Assembly (NCBI GenBank): GCA_022750295.1
Contig: JAKIVZ010000002.1
Coordinates: 1 to 64,000 of the forward strand
DNA length: 64,000 bases
Source: Candidatus Lutacidiplasma silvani
Lineage (GTDB): Archaea; Thermoplasmatota; Thermoplasmata; Lutacidiplasmatales; UBA184
Reading direction: 5' to 3'
The notes below the pieces were generated by a model, which saw only the letters and a list, made by a program, of their open reading frames with translations, searched no databases and had not been told where the DNA came from. Position 1 is the stretch's first letter. The number at the start of each line of letters is the position of its first letter. Of the stretch, positions 1-8,360 are shown piece by piece. The translations under genes and the position numbers were made by a program.

Positions 1-53
1 CATCACAGAGGCCTCCGGAGCCTCGAACCCGGGTTCGAATCCCGGCGGGCCCG
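1..53 (+). tRNA. 3' part of a class II tRNA, probably tRNA-Ser
   Basis: The window opens inside a tRNA. A T-arm is clear: stem CCGGG (32-33 region), loop TTCGAAT at 34-40, stem CCCGG, then acceptor strand CGGGCCC (46-52) and discriminator G at 53, with no encoded CCA. Before the T-arm lies a hairpin, GAGGC (8-12) with GCCTC (20-24), which fits the long variable arm of Ser or Leu tRNAs. Archaeal tRNA-Ser carries G73 and tRNA-Leu carries A73, so Ser is favoured. The anticodon lies at or before the window edge and cannot be read with certainty. Confidence 0.7.
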
Positions 54-280
54 TAACCATTTCCTTATGGATCCCAGGCCGCGGACCGCCTGCAACCTAT
101 CGGGTCCTCTCCCCTCGAGGCAAGCGGAACCCGGGTCCAAGAGGGGGCGACTCGCGCCTGCGTCCCACCGATCCAGAAGCATTGTCTCAGGCCGGAGACG
201 GGACCATATCGGCATCGGACCAGCCCCGGTACAGTCGGACTGTCCTAGTCCCCTGCGGCTCGGCTCGAGGATCGATCGGC

Positions 281-1126
281 TCAGACCAACAATCGTTCGA
301 ACTCCTGCACCACTTGGAACGCGCGTTGAGCCGCCCTCTCGAGGGCATCCCGCTCCCCACCAAGGAATTCGGCGTACCAGATCGGACCCTCGGATCGCTG
401 GGTACGGAACTTGTTCCTGAGAACGTCGAGCGCCTCCGCGAGTAGGGGCTCCTTCGAAGATGGGTGAACCAGGCCCGCCACCTCCGGAATGCCACCACCG
501 TAGCGGTCGATTACTGAGACGATGTCGTAAGCGTCCTTTTGCTTGTAGCGGTCGCCGAGCGCGATGGCCTTGGTTCCCAAGCAGCCCGTGACATCCAGCA
601 TCAGAAGGTCAGCGGTCGAGTCAGCACCGTCCGGAAGTGTGCCGGATAGGTGGATCGAATTCCGGTGAGCCAGTGCCAACTCCGCTCCACGCATTGTTCG
701 CGCCTGCAAGTCCGCCTGTATCGGCCGATGCCGATGAGGTCGGTCAGTTCCGCCGGGTGCCGGTGTGAGAAAGTCGACCTGAATGTCGTATGCCTTCCCA
801 TCTGAACCAATCACGGTCCGCTCGAAACTGAATCGTTTGCCTTCGCAAGGTTTCCATCCGGCACCGGAAATCAACTCGACGATGGTCGCATACTCCTCCT
901 CACCAATCCGGTCGGGATCGACGACGAAGTCGATGTCGATCGATCCCACGTGTAGGAACTCTGAGGCCGCCGGACCATGGCGTTCAATGAGCAGGTACGG
1001 GACCCAGCCCCCGACCAAGATTAGCGACTCTCGATAGGCGCGGAGGGTACGACCGAGCTCAAGCAACGCAATCTTGGAAGCGCCGGTCAGCTCAGTCGTG
1101 TACTCGACCGCAAGGCGATGGGTCAT
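281..1126 (-). CDS. AbiEii-like nucleotidyltransferase toxin
   Basis: A 281-residue protein that looks like the toxin of a type IV (AbiE) toxin-antitoxin pair. It carries the nucleotidyltransferase signature: VGG at residues 38-40, then G-S-I-D-I-D at 61-66 with the two metal-binding acidic residues D64 and D66, a third candidate acid D118 in QVDFL, and a K-D-A-Y-D-I segment near 197-202 resembling the conserved KDxxDL motif of AbiEii proteins. Its start overlaps the stop of the upstream gene by four bases, so the two are very likely translated from one mRNA, antitoxin first as in known AbiE systems. The family is known to inhibit growth by modifying RNA or tRNA with nucleotides; the substrate here is unknown. 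It could instead be a housekeeping nucleotidyltransferase, but the partner gene argues against that. Confidence 0.72.
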   Translation of the reverse strand: MTHRLAVEYTTELTGASKIALLELGRTLRAYRESLILVGGWVPYLLIERHGPAASEFLHVGSIDIDFVVDPDRIGEEEYATIVELISGAGWKPCEGKRFSFERTVIGSDGKAYDIQVDFLTPAPGGTDRPHRHRPIQADLQARTMRGAELALAHRNSIHLSGTLPDGADSTADLLMLDVTGCLGTKAIALGDRYKQKDAYDIVSVIDRYGGGIPEVAGLVHPSSKEPLLAEALDVLRNKFRTQRSEGPIWYAEFLGGERDALERAAQRAFQVVQEFERLLV

Positions 1127-2205
1127 CGCGTCCTCACCAGCGGGCGCGTCTTCTCAAGGAGTCGTTCGGCCTGCTCTCTCCCTCGTCCCGGGAACTTCAA
1201 TAGGTCCACATAGAGCTGGACATCGCTCACGACCCGCGCCCCCCCTAGGTCCCTCGCTCCTTGGAACACACCTTGGTCGTACGGTTCCAAGAGGACGACA
1301 TTCGCCCCACTCGAGACGGGGCGGAGGTCGAGTGCCCGAACGAGGCGGTCGGCCCCGCTTTTCACGTACGCCCAAATCTCTTCGGACCGCACGAACGGCG
1401 CAACGAGGTAGGCACCAGCAATCCCCGTGAGAGCGTAGTCGATCCCTTGCTCCTTGGAGGCCCTCGCGATGCTGGAGATAATGTCCCTAGAGTCCCGTCC
1501 GAACGAGAAGTATCTCGAGACTTTGTTTCGTTCGATCGACCAGTTCTCTGCCCAATCTCGGAGCAGACGCTCGGGCTCTTCAAGCAGAATCGAACGGTCC
1601 TTCTCTCGCGCGACGTACCCTTTCGCTTCGAGCAATTGGGCCACCAGGTAAACCCCCGCCGGACTCATCTGGCAGGCCGAGGCAAGTTTCGAGATCGTCG
1701 TCGGCTCGTTCGGCGCCAGCAGCAGGGCGCGAACGACTCGAGTTGCCTTGGGGGCGAGAATGGAACGTAGTCCTCGCTGCTCCTTGCTCTTCGACTCCTT
1801 GCCTACCCGATCCACGAGCACCGAAGCGAACCGGAGAAAGGAGTCACCTGCGAGGTCCACGTAGCCGATTCCCTCTGCCTTGCAGAGTTCTCGAGACCGC
1901 TCGCTGATGTAGGGTGCTGCGAAGACCCCGTACGATCCGGGCCTTAGCTTCGCGAGCCTTCGAAGCTGGGTGATCGCTTGTTCCGCGATGCGCGGCTCCC
2001 CGCTGGACTTGACTTCGATGACGAGCTCCTTGCGGAGATCTCCCACTCGCACTTCCGCGATCGCGTCGGCTGTGGGATTGCTCGCGGACCGTACTTCTCG
2101 ACGGACTCGCTCAATCTTGAGGTTCGGCCACAGCCGAGGCAACTCCTCCAGGATTCGACGGATCGCCTCTGCCTCAGTCCGAGGGGAATTCATTGATTCT
2201 ACCAT
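1123..2205 (-). CDS. AbiEi-like antitoxin/repressor with nuclease-like N-terminal domain
   Basis: A 360-residue protein upstream of, and overlapping by four bases, the AbiEii-like toxin gene. Residues about 25-130 resemble a PD-(D/E)xK restriction-endonuclease fold: a candidate D47, then I-E-V-K at 63-66, followed by a conserved-looking YVDLAGD at 115-121. Residues about 155-205 look like a winged helix-turn-helix, and the remainder may be the toxin-neutralising region. Position and partner suggest an antitoxin that also represses the operon. The ATG at 2205 lies about 29 bases after a TATA-like box, which favours leaderless translation from there; a second ATG at 2193 (MNSPRT) is possible. 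Whether the nuclease-like domain is catalytic is unknown. Confidence 0.65.
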   Translation of the reverse strand: MVESMNSPRTEAEAIRRILEELPRLWPNLKIERVRREVRSASNPTADAIAEVRVGDLRKELVIEVKSSGEPRIAEQAITQLRRLAKLRPGSYGVFAAPYISERSRELCKAEGIGYVDLAGDSFLRFASVLVDRVGKESKSKEQRGLRSILAPKATRVVRALLLAPNEPTTISKLASACQMSPAGVYLVAQLLEAKGYVAREKDRSILLEEPERLLRDWAENWSIERNKVSRYFSFGRDSRDIISSIARASKEQGIDYALTGIAGAYLVAPFVRSEEIWAYVKSGADRLVRALDLRPVSSGANVVLLEPYDQGVFQGARDLGGARVVSDVQLYVDLLKFPGRGREQAERLLEKTRPLVRTR

Positions 2206-2225
2206 ATTTAGCGAGTGCTAAATAT
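2204..2225 (-). promoter_or_regulatory. Perfect inverted repeat, probable operator of the AbiE-like operon
   Basis: ATATTTAGC (2204-2212), four-base spacer, GCTAAATAT (2217-2225): nine-base perfect arms in an AT-rich patch within GC-rich DNA. It lies between the TATA-like box and the start codon at 2205, overlapping the first bases of the gene, so a bound protein would block initiation. AbiEi antitoxins are known to bind inverted repeats in their own promoters; autoregulation here is inferred. Confidence 0.65.
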
Positions 2226-2229
2226 ACCA

Positions 2230-2241
2230 TTATACTAAAAG
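2230..2241 (-). promoter_or_regulatory. TATA-like box of the AbiE-like operon
   Basis: On the minus strand the sequence reads TTTTAGTATAAT, centred about 29 bases before the ATG at 2205, the usual spacing for a leaderless archaeal mRNA. It is in one of the few AT-rich stretches of the window. Confidence 0.5.
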
Positions 2242-2470
2242 TCTTCGAGAGGCAGAGCAGGGAGAGCTCCCGGGTCGGAGTCTGGGGAGGGAGGGGGGCA
2301 CGAGGGGGATGCTGCTCCGGCGCGCCAGATAGAGCGCCCTACGAAGAGAATCGTGACCGGAGACGGGGACTCGGCGGTGACGACCGCTAAATCCCGGCGA
2401 GCCCGTCTCGTCCCCCCCCCACTCTCTCCCTCGGAGAGGAGGGCATCCGGCCGTCCTGGCGGAGGGACGT

Positions 2471-2878
2471 TCAACCGAGCCATACCGTCTCGGTTAAGCC
2501 CCGAAAGTGCGGGTCTCCCGTCAGTACCCGAGAACCGGCGGCCCGTGCGGTGGCCAATACGATACCGTCCCCGAGTCCCGCCAAGGGACGCCCTTGGGCC
2601 TTGGCCCGTTCCCGAAGTTCCGCGGTGGCGCGCGCGGCCGCCACCGAGATTTCCGGCCGTATCGGAACGACGGTCGCCGACTCCCCGATTGCCCGCAGCT
2701 CCTCGGCCACTTGACGATCGTCAAATCCGTCCCGGGCGCAACGATACGCCACTTCGGCCAGGACGAACGACGGGGTGAAGCAGGCCGCGGCCGACCGGAT
2801 GGCCAGCTGAGCCTCGGCTCCGAGAGGGGTTCCCCGGATCATCTCGACCCACGCGAACGAGTCAATCGTGAGCCGCAA
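2471..2878 (-). CDS. vapC: VapC-type PIN-domain ribonuclease toxin
   Basis: A 135-residue PIN-domain protein. The four acidic residues expected of the active site are visible: D6 (LTIDSF), E42 (VLAEVA), D104 (GLGDGIVLATA) and D122 (VLTGDPHF). PIN toxins of this type cleave RNA with divalent metal ions. The gene begins with TTG and overlaps the end of the upstream antitoxin gene by 17 bases, the usual antitoxin-toxin order of vapBC. Target RNA cannot be predicted. Confidence 0.88.
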   Translation of the reverse strand: MRLTIDSFAWVEMIRGTPLGAEAQLAIRSAAACFTPSFVLAEVAYRCARDGFDDRQVAEELRAIGESATVVPIRPEISVAAARATAELRERAKAQGRPLAGLGDGIVLATARAAGSRVLTGDPHFRGLTETVWLG

Positions 2879-3074
2879 TCCGATCCTCCTCGAGGAACGG
2901 GGTAACGATCCCTTTCCCGCTTCCGAACATCCGGCCGAGCGCCCGGGATCGCCGCTCCCGAATCAGCTTCCGAATCGTTTCGTCCGCGCTCTGGGTTTGG
3001 AAGACCTCGCGCAATCCTTCGAGTTGCTGCATCGTCTCGCGGGAGACCCTCACCGACGTGTCCGTTGAGGCCAT
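2862..3074 (-). CDS. vapB: VapB-type antitoxin
   Basis: A 70-residue protein beginning MASTDTSVRVSRET. The first 45 residues fit a ribbon-helix-helix DNA-binding domain (strand SVRVS, then two helices through LIRERR), and the tail would bind the PIN toxin encoded by the overlapping downstream gene. The open frame extends further upstream, but the ATG at 3074 is chosen because a TATA-like box lies about 29 bases before it and the protein then matches the usual antitoxin length. It probably represses its own promoter through the inverted repeat at 3087-3100. Confidence 0.78.
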   Translation of the reverse strand: MASTDTSVRVSRETMQQLEGLREVFQTQSADETIRKLIRERRSRALGRMFGSGKGIVTPFLEEDRIAAHD

Positions 3075-3086
3075 CGACCCGAATGT

Positions 3087-3108
3087 ATGCAGGCATGCAT
3101 TAAGAAAC
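3087..3108 (-). promoter_or_regulatory. vapBC promoter with short inverted repeat
   Basis: ATGCA, four-base spacer GGCA, TGCAT (3087-3100) forms a small inverted repeat directly next to a TATA-like element reading TTTCTTAATGC on the minus strand (3098-3108), about 29 bases from the ATG at 3074. The layout, operator between TATA box and start, matches that of the neighbouring AbiE-like operon. Operator function is inferred. Confidence 0.45.
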
Positions 3109-3214
3109 TTGGTCCCTCCTCGAACGGTGGCCAGTGGACGTCGGTGGCTCCCCCCCGGCGGAGGGCCGGCGGAGGTGCGATTGGCCTTGGGGGACTCCGT
3201 TGAGTGTCGCGTCG

Positions 3215-3754
3215 TCAGACGGGCGCCGCGTGCCGCGACTGCCAAACCGCGAGCGCCGCGACGATCGCGGTCAGCACGAACAGGGCTAGCATGAGGTCGT
3301 AGAGCCAAGGAATGTAGGAGAGCACGCCCGGATAGTCGGACGTCCCGAACAGGTACGTCGAGAACTGGTTCGCCGTCATGAACCCGACCTCCTGGTACGA
3401 TTCGACGATCCCGACCATCGCCAGGATCGCGAGGATCGGCCACGCGAGGGCGCCAAGCGGGGTGTAGCGACGAAGAAGCGACGGCATCCGGGGTCGCATC
3501 GACGGCATCGAGTACCCCAGCACGACAAGCGCCGCGACGAGGTCCACCAGCGCCAGGACGAGGACGCCGTACCAGTGGGCGTAGTACCCCGAGGAGAGCG
3601 CCCCGAAGTCGGTCTGGAGGTTCTTGTCCGTCGCCAGCATTACGACCGCGAGAACGAAGTCGACGAGGAGCAAGAGCGCGAGCCCCACGGCGATGCGATC
3701 GACCTCCGGGGCAGCGGCGGAGTGCACAGTGGGGCTCCCGGTGGGGGCAGACAT
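3215..3754 (-). CDS. Four-helix membrane protein of unknown function
   Basis: A 179-residue protein with four predicted membrane segments: about 21-42 (AVGLALLLLVDFVLAVVML), 58-82, 99-117 and 150-170. A short hydrophilic N-terminus rich in Ser, Pro and Ala precedes the first helix. No family motif is recognised. A TATA-like element (CTATCA on the minus strand near 3784) lies about 30 bases before the ATG, so it is probably transcribed alone; the gene upstream on the same strand is the kelch protein, separated by 166 bases that contain a strong hairpin. Confidence 0.7.
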   Translation of the reverse strand: MSAPTGSPTVHSAAAPEVDRIAVGLALLLLVDFVLAVVMLATDKNLQTDFGALSSGYYAHWYGVLVLALVDLVAALVVLGYSMPSMRPRMPSLLRRYTPLGALAWPILAILAMVGIVESYQEVGFMTANQFSTYLFGTSDYPGVLSYIPWLYDLMLALFVLTAIVAALAVWQSRHAAPV

Positions 3755-3830
3755 ACCCGGGTCGGACCGTCGACCCCCTGATAGACGCGACGGTTCGCTC
3801 CCATCCGCTGGGGGCGAGGGTTTCGTCGAG

Positions 3831-3853
3831 CCCCTCGGGAGTGACCCGAGGGG
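3831..3853 (-). terminator. Strong hairpin downstream of the kelch/PKD gene
   Basis: CCCCTCGGG (3831-3839), five-base loop, CCCGAGGGG (3845-3853) is a perfect nine-pair stem about 70 bases past the stop codon of the kelch/PKD gene and upstream of the next gene's promoter. There is no T-run after it, so termination is only a possibility; it could instead protect the mRNA 3' end. Confidence 0.3.
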
Positions 3854-3920
3854 TTGGGGAGCTCAGACCCTCGGGGACGCGCCGGCGGCAGGACGCCGTT
3901 CGGCGCGGCGCCCCGAATCC

Positions 3921-5753
3921 CTACGATGGTGGCGGAGGGGTCGGAGTCGCGGCGGGTAGGGATTGTTCCGGCTTCCGTTTCCGCCGCCAGGCGAAGAACA
4001 CCACGAAGACGATCACGATGACGAGCAGGACCCCGAGCACAATCTCGAGCGTCTTCGACGGGCTCGAGGAGGAGGGCGGGGTGTTGGGGGGCGGGACGGA
4101 CACCGCGGAGACGGTCACCGTCACCGTCTTCGTGACCGAGCCGCCGACCGAGTCGTTGACGAGGAATGTGACGTCGTAGGTTCCGACCGCCGCGTACTCA
4201 TGCGTGGCGTTGGCGGTCTGGGCCGAGGAATGGTCGGCGAACTCCCAGAGGAACGTGTACGGGCGGGTCCCCCCGCTGACGTCGGACGCGAACGTCACCG
4301 TGGTGGTGGTCAGGGCCGACTGGGGGGTCGCGGAGATCGTTGCGGTCAGAGCCGGTGGACCATTCGGCGACGTGACCGTGATGGTCCAGCTCTTGCTGGC
4401 CATCGCCGACGCGTCGTCGGTCACCACGAGGTTCGCCGAGTACGCGTCCGCGGTCTCGTACGTGTGTTCCGGGTTCCGAACGGTGCTCGTTCCCCCGTCC
4501 CCGAACGTCCAGGCGAACGAGTACGGGGGCGTCCCGCCCGACGCCGTCGCGGTGAAATTCACCGAGAGGGGGGCGGTGCCGGTCTGCGGAGTCGCGTTGG
4601 CCACAAGCTCGAGCGGGGTCGACACGTTGGCCGAGAAGCTCAGCTCCCAGGTCGAATTCCAGCTGCCGTCGCCCTGGAAGAGGACCACGTACTCGTCGGC
4701 GGCGTCGTAGGTCATCTGACCCCAGATCGTGCCGGCGGCCGGGGTGAGATTGAGCGTGTACGGAGTCCAAATCCCGGCTTGAAGGACCCACGTCGTGTAG
4801 AAGTAATCGTTCGCCGGGTAGCCGCCGAACATCACGGCCGCCCCTTCGGCGGCGTCGTACGCCATCCCCGGGCCGGCCCGGGTATCCGGCCCGGTCGCCG
4901 TCGTGAGGAGCGACCAGCTCCCCCCGGCGAACAGCCACGTGTCGTTGAGGTCGCTGGACGAGTTCAGCCCGCCGAACATCACGACTCCCCCGGCCCCGAC
5001 GTCGTCCACCTGATTCTGGTCGTCGCGACCCGGCGGAGAGGTGGGGGGCGCGAGTTCCGTCCAGACCCCCGCGTGGTACGACCAGGTGTCGTTCGAGTAC
5101 TCGGTCGAGGCGTTTCCCCGCGCGTTCCCCCCGAAGAGGATCACCGTTCCCGTTCCCGAATCGTACGACATCGACCCCCAGAACGCCCCGGGCGGAGCGA
5201 CGGTTGAGGTGACGTTGGTCCAGACCCCGGCGTGGTAGGTCCATGTGTCGTTCTCGAGGACCCCGCGGTACCCCTGCTGTCCGCCGAAGAGGACGACCAC
5301 GTGGTCCGCCGGGTCGTCGGCGAGGTAGAATCCGAAGCGGGGCGAGGGAGCGGCGCCGCTGGTCCGGTTCGTCCAGACGCCGCCCACGAACGACCAGGTA
5401 TCGTTGTAGTAGTGGAACGGGATCCCGGTCAGCTCACCCCCGAAGAGGAGGACGTACCCGTCGGTCGAATCGTAGACCATCCCGCCGCTCTCGCGCGGCG
5501 GGGGGGAGTTCGCCGATTGGCTCGAGATGTTCGTCCACGACGGGGTCCCGGCCAGTGGATGGACAGACCGCGCGGCCGCGCTCGGAGCGACGGGCCGGGC
5601 ATCGGGGGCCGGTGGTCCGGACGCGGTCACCGGGTCCGGCCGCGGAGCGGCGGGACCGTGGGCGGCGCCGACGGCGAGCCCGCTTAGCAGGAGCACGGCG
5701 ACGACCGCGAGGGCGCGCCACGCACGACCGAGGGGCTGGGGGACGGCGACCAT
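3921..5753 (-). CDS. Secreted kelch-repeat/PKD-domain surface protein
   Basis: About 610 residues. A signal peptide (basic start, then RALAVVAVLLLSGLAVGAA) is followed by a long Pro/Ala-rich segment, then five to six kelch-type repeats with the pattern Y-D-x-x-x-x-x-V-x-x-F-G-G and N-D-T-W-x-x-x-x-G-x-W, forming a beta-propeller. Two PKD domains follow (T-F-G-D-G-G and W-E-F-A-D-H motifs), then a Pro/Ser linker, one membrane helix (about VLGVLLVIVIVFVVFFAW) and a basic cytoplasmic tail. This is a membrane-anchored exported protein for adhesion or surface structure. The frame allows a GTG start at 5765, but the ATG at 5753 is 26 bases from a TATA-like box and gives a cleaner signal peptide. 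Many N-x-S/T sequons suggest glycosylation. Confidence 0.85.
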   Translation of the reverse strand: MVAVPQPLGRAWRALAVVAVLLLSGLAVGAAHGPAAPRPDPVTASGPPAPDARPVAPSAAARSVHPLAGTPSWTNISSQSANSPPPRESGGMVYDSTDGYVLLFGGELTGIPFHYYNDTWSFVGGVWTNRTSGAAPSPRFGFYLADDPADHVVVLFGGQQGYRGVLENDTWTYHAGVWTNVTSTVAPPGAFWGSMSYDSGTGTVILFGGNARGNASTEYSNDTWSYHAGVWTELAPPTSPPGRDDQNQVDDVGAGGVVMFGGLNSSSDLNDTWLFAGGSWSLLTTATGPDTRAGPGMAYDAAEGAAVMFGGYPANDYFYTTWVLQAGIWTPYTLNLTPAAGTIWGQMTYDAADEYVVLFQGDGSWNSTWELSFSANVSTPLELVANATPQTGTAPLSVNFTATASGGTPPYSFAWTFGDGGTSTVRNPEHTYETADAYSANLVVTDDASAMASKSWTITVTSPNGPPALTATISATPQSALTTTTVTFASDVSGGTRPYTFLWEFADHSSAQTANATHEYAAVGTYDVTFLVNDSVGGSVTKTVTVTVSAVSVPPPNTPPSSSSPSKTLEIVLGVLLVIVIVFVVFFAWRRKRKPEQSLPAATPTPPPPS

Positions 5754-5774
5754 CCGTTCCGTCACTTTGGGAGC

Positions 5775-5783
5775 CTACTTAGA
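5775..5783 (-). promoter_or_regulatory. TATA-like box of the kelch/PKD gene
   Basis: TCTAAGTAG on the minus strand, centred 26 bases from the ATG at 5753 but only about 14 from the upstream GTG at 5765. The spacing therefore decides the start in favour of 5753. Confidence 0.45.
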
Positions 5784-5825
5784 GCGTCCGGTATCGGGCC
5801 CACGCGCGCCGGCGATCGCGCCCTG

Positions 5826-7460
5826 TCAACCGACCCCGACGATCCGCCCGTCGGGGAGGACGTCCATCTGCTCGGCCCGAGGTCGCTTCGGAAGTCCCGG
5901 CATGGTTTCGATTTCCCCGAGGAACACCACGGTGAAGCCCGCCCCTGACGACCGGTCGACCCGGCGGACCGACACTCGGAACCCGGTTGGCCGACCGAGC
6001 TTCTTGGGGTCATCGGAGAGCGAGAGGGCCGTCTTCGCGACGCAGATCGGAACCGTCCCTTCGCCGGCCCGAACGAGGTCGTCGAGCTGGCGACGGGCCT
6101 CGTCGGACCAGTCCGCTCCGGCTCCGCCGTAGAGGGTCCGCACGAGGGTATCGAGCGCCTCCGGGACCCGACAATCGCTCGGATAGAGGGGAGCGCTTCG
6201 CCCGCCGGACCTGGCGGCCTCGACCGCGCGGTCCGCCACGTCCGACGCCCCGCTCGCCCCGTCGGAGAACGCGGTCGATTGGGCAAATCCCGCCTTCTCC
6301 CCGGCCGCGAGCGCCGCGACGAGCGCGACCTCCGCGTCCGAGTCGTCGGGGAACCGGTTGAGAACGACGACCGGGGAGACTCCGAGCGCCCGGAGGTTGG
6401 CGAGGTGCGCCCGGAGGTTCTCGAGACCACGGCCGACCGCGGCCGGGTCGGGAGTCGAAAGCAGCGCCTCCTCGACCCCCCCCTGGCGGCGAAGACCGCG
6501 GACGGTCGTCACCAGCATCCCAGCGTCGACGGCGAGGCCGGCCTGCCGGCAGACGATGTCAACGAACTTCTCCGCCCCAAGGTCGGTCGCGAATCCCGCC
6601 TCGACGACGCAGTACTCGGCGGAGGCGAGCCCGAACTCGATCGCGAGCCGGCTGGCGGTCCCATGGGCGATGTTCCCGAACGGCCCGCCGTGGACGATCG
6701 CGGGGGTGCCGTCCGCACACTGAACCAGGTTCGGCTCGAGGGCGTCGCGGAGGAGGGCGGCCATCGCTCCCTCCGCGTGCAGGTCCCGCGCCCGAACCGG
6801 GACGCCCGAGCCGTTGACCCCTACGATGATCCGCCCGAGCCGGTCCTTGAGGTCCGGGTAATCCCGCGCGAGGCCGAGGACCGCCGTGACCTCCGAAGCG
6901 GCGGTGATCACGAACCGTCCGTCCCGCTCGACGGTCCTCCGGACGCCCCCGCTCTTCGCCACGACTTGGCGGAGCGCCCGGTCCTCCATGTCGACCGTCC
7001 ACGGCCAGCGGATCCGGGCCGGATCGAGGCCGAGCTCGTTCCCGAAGTACAAGTGATTGTTGACCAGCGCCGAGAGGAGATTGTGCGCGGCGGCCGCGGC
7101 GTGGAGGTCGCCCGTGAACCCGAGGTTGATCTGGTCCGCGGGTTCGACCGTCGCCTTCCCGCCGCCAGTCGCCCCACCCTTCACCCCGAAGACCGGTCCG
7201 AGGGACGGCTGCCGGAGGACGGCCACCGCCGTGTGACCGGCCCGCCGGAGAGCCATCGCGGTCGCGATCGTGGTGACCGTCTTCCCCTCGCCGTGGGACG
7301 TCGGGGTCATCCCCGTGATCAGGACGAGCTTCCCCTTGCGACCGGAGTCGACCCGGTCCCGAATCATCGGGACCGAAAGCTTCCCGATTCCGCGTCCGAC
7401 CGTTCGGACATCCCCAGGGCCGACCCGAAGGTCGGCGCACACCTCCTCGAGCGATCGCAC
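5826..7460 (-). CDS. fhs: Formate-tetrahydrofolate ligase
   Basis: A 544-residue protein with the hallmarks of formyltetrahydrofolate synthetase: the phosphate-binding loop ITGMTPTSHGEGKT at about 48-61, the segment LRQPSLGPVFGVKGGATGGG at about 84-103, and FTGDLHAAAAAHNLLSA near 124-140. It makes 10-formyl-tetrahydrofolate from formate, tetrahydrofolate and ATP in the cytoplasm, feeding purine synthesis and one-carbon metabolism. Length agrees with the family (about 550). The start is a GTG. The gene stands alone; no other folate gene is adjacent, so the wider pathway cannot be judged here. The enzyme is widespread in bacteria and patchy in archaea. Confidence 0.93.
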   Translation of the reverse strand: MRSLEEVCADLRVGPGDVRTVGRGIGKLSVPMIRDRVDSGRKGKLVLITGMTPTSHGEGKTVTTIATAMALRRAGHTAVAVLRQPSLGPVFGVKGGATGGGKATVEPADQINLGFTGDLHAAAAAHNLLSALVNNHLYFGNELGLDPARIRWPWTVDMEDRALRQVVAKSGGVRRTVERDGRFVITAASEVTAVLGLARDYPDLKDRLGRIIVGVNGSGVPVRARDLHAEGAMAALLRDALEPNLVQCADGTPAIVHGGPFGNIAHGTASRLAIEFGLASAEYCVVEAGFATDLGAEKFVDIVCRQAGLAVDAGMLVTTVRGLRRQGGVEEALLSTPDPAAVGRGLENLRAHLANLRALGVSPVVVLNRFPDDSDAEVALVAALAAGEKAGFAQSTAFSDGASGASDVADRAVEAARSGGRSAPLYPSDCRVPEALDTLVRTLYGGAGADWSDEARRQLDDLVRAGEGTVPICVAKTALSLSDDPKKLGRPTGFRVSVRRVDRSSGAGFTVVFLGEIETMPGLPKRPRAEQMDVLPDGRIVGVG

Positions 7461-7701
7461 GTCCGTTCGCCTCGGATTCCCGAGATGCGACGTCCCCTTT
7501 GAGACCGCCCGTTCGCCGGGACCCCTCGTCGCGGTCGCGGCGTGGCCCGGACCGGCCGCCGGCCTCCCGATGGGTGGATTGGCGAGGAGCCCCCGAACTC
7601 ATGGCGTCTCGCCGCCCCGGGGCGGGCCGCGGACGGTCCCGAGCCCTAGCTCCCTCGGGACGCCGCTGTGGGGGAATCGGCGTCCGGAGAATCGCGCCAG
7701 A

Positions 7702-8241
7702 CTAGGGCGGCGTCGAGGGGCCGCTCGGAGGACTCGGAACGACCGCCGGCGCCTCCTGCGGTGGCTTGCGGATGGCGATCCCGGCGACGCAGACGATGAC
7801 ACCGACGCCCAGGAGCCCGACGCCCGCCAACCCACCCGCGACCGGCTCGGTGTAATGGACGGTGATGTTCGCGGTCACGTTCGGAACGAGGAGGAAATAT
7901 CGGCCGGCCGAGCTCGACCAGCTCATCGACCCGGAGGCCCCATGGCCCTGGGCCACGACCGGGTCGAACGAATAGTTGGGGCACCCCGAATCGGTCCCGC
8001 AGCTGTAGAGAGTGACGTTGGCCGATACGGGGGCCGACCAGTCGGCGGAGTACGGCACCGACCCGATCAGCACGCCGCTCGGTAGGCCGAAGTCGTAGCC
8101 GTCTCCATACGGGACCAAAATGCTCGACGACGCCGGGGTGACCGGGACGACCCAGAGCACCGCGCCGAGCACGACCAAAACGGCGCCGAGAACCGCGATC
8201 CAGGCCCGCACGACGGTTTCCCGGGGGGCCGACGGTCTCAT
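7702..8241 (-). CDS. Small exported or membrane-anchored protein with two membrane helices
   Basis: About 179 residues starting MRPSAPRET at 8241. An N-terminal hydrophobic helix (about WIAVLGAVLVVLGAVLWVV) is followed by an extracellular domain with strand-like segments, sequons (NVT, NYS, NIT) and two nearby cysteines (CGTDSGC) that may form a disulfide, then a second helix (GLAGVGLLGVGVIVCVAGIAI) and a Pro/Ser tail. Similar short N-out-C proteins are common among archaeal envelope proteins; no named family is recognised. A TATA-like CTTATCTA lies only about 8 bases before this ATG, so initiation at the GTG at 8211 is also possible. It is divergent from the winged-helix gene that follows. 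Confidence 0.65.
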   Translation of the reverse strand: MRPSAPRETVVRAWIAVLGAVLVVLGAVLWVVPVTPASSSILVPYGDGYDFGLPSGVLIGSVPYSADWSAPVSANVTLYSCGTDSGCPNYSFDPVVAQGHGASGSMSWSSSAGRYFLLVPNVTANITVHYTEPVAGGLAGVGLLGVGVIVCVAGIAIRKPPQEAPAVVPSPPSGPSTPP

Positions 8242-8360
8242 GGTAGATAAGCGCCGGAGTCGGCCCCCGACGGCCGGCCCGCAACGGTCCGGCCGGACGG
8301 GACGCACAATCTGGCCGACAATGTTGAAGTAACCGGGCCCGGTGCCGGAGACGGTGTAAC

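Noticed and set aside
54-280. A gene between the tRNA fragment and the AbiE-like toxin gene
   Set aside because: Only short shadow frames are present; I see no motif, promoter or RNA structure in it.
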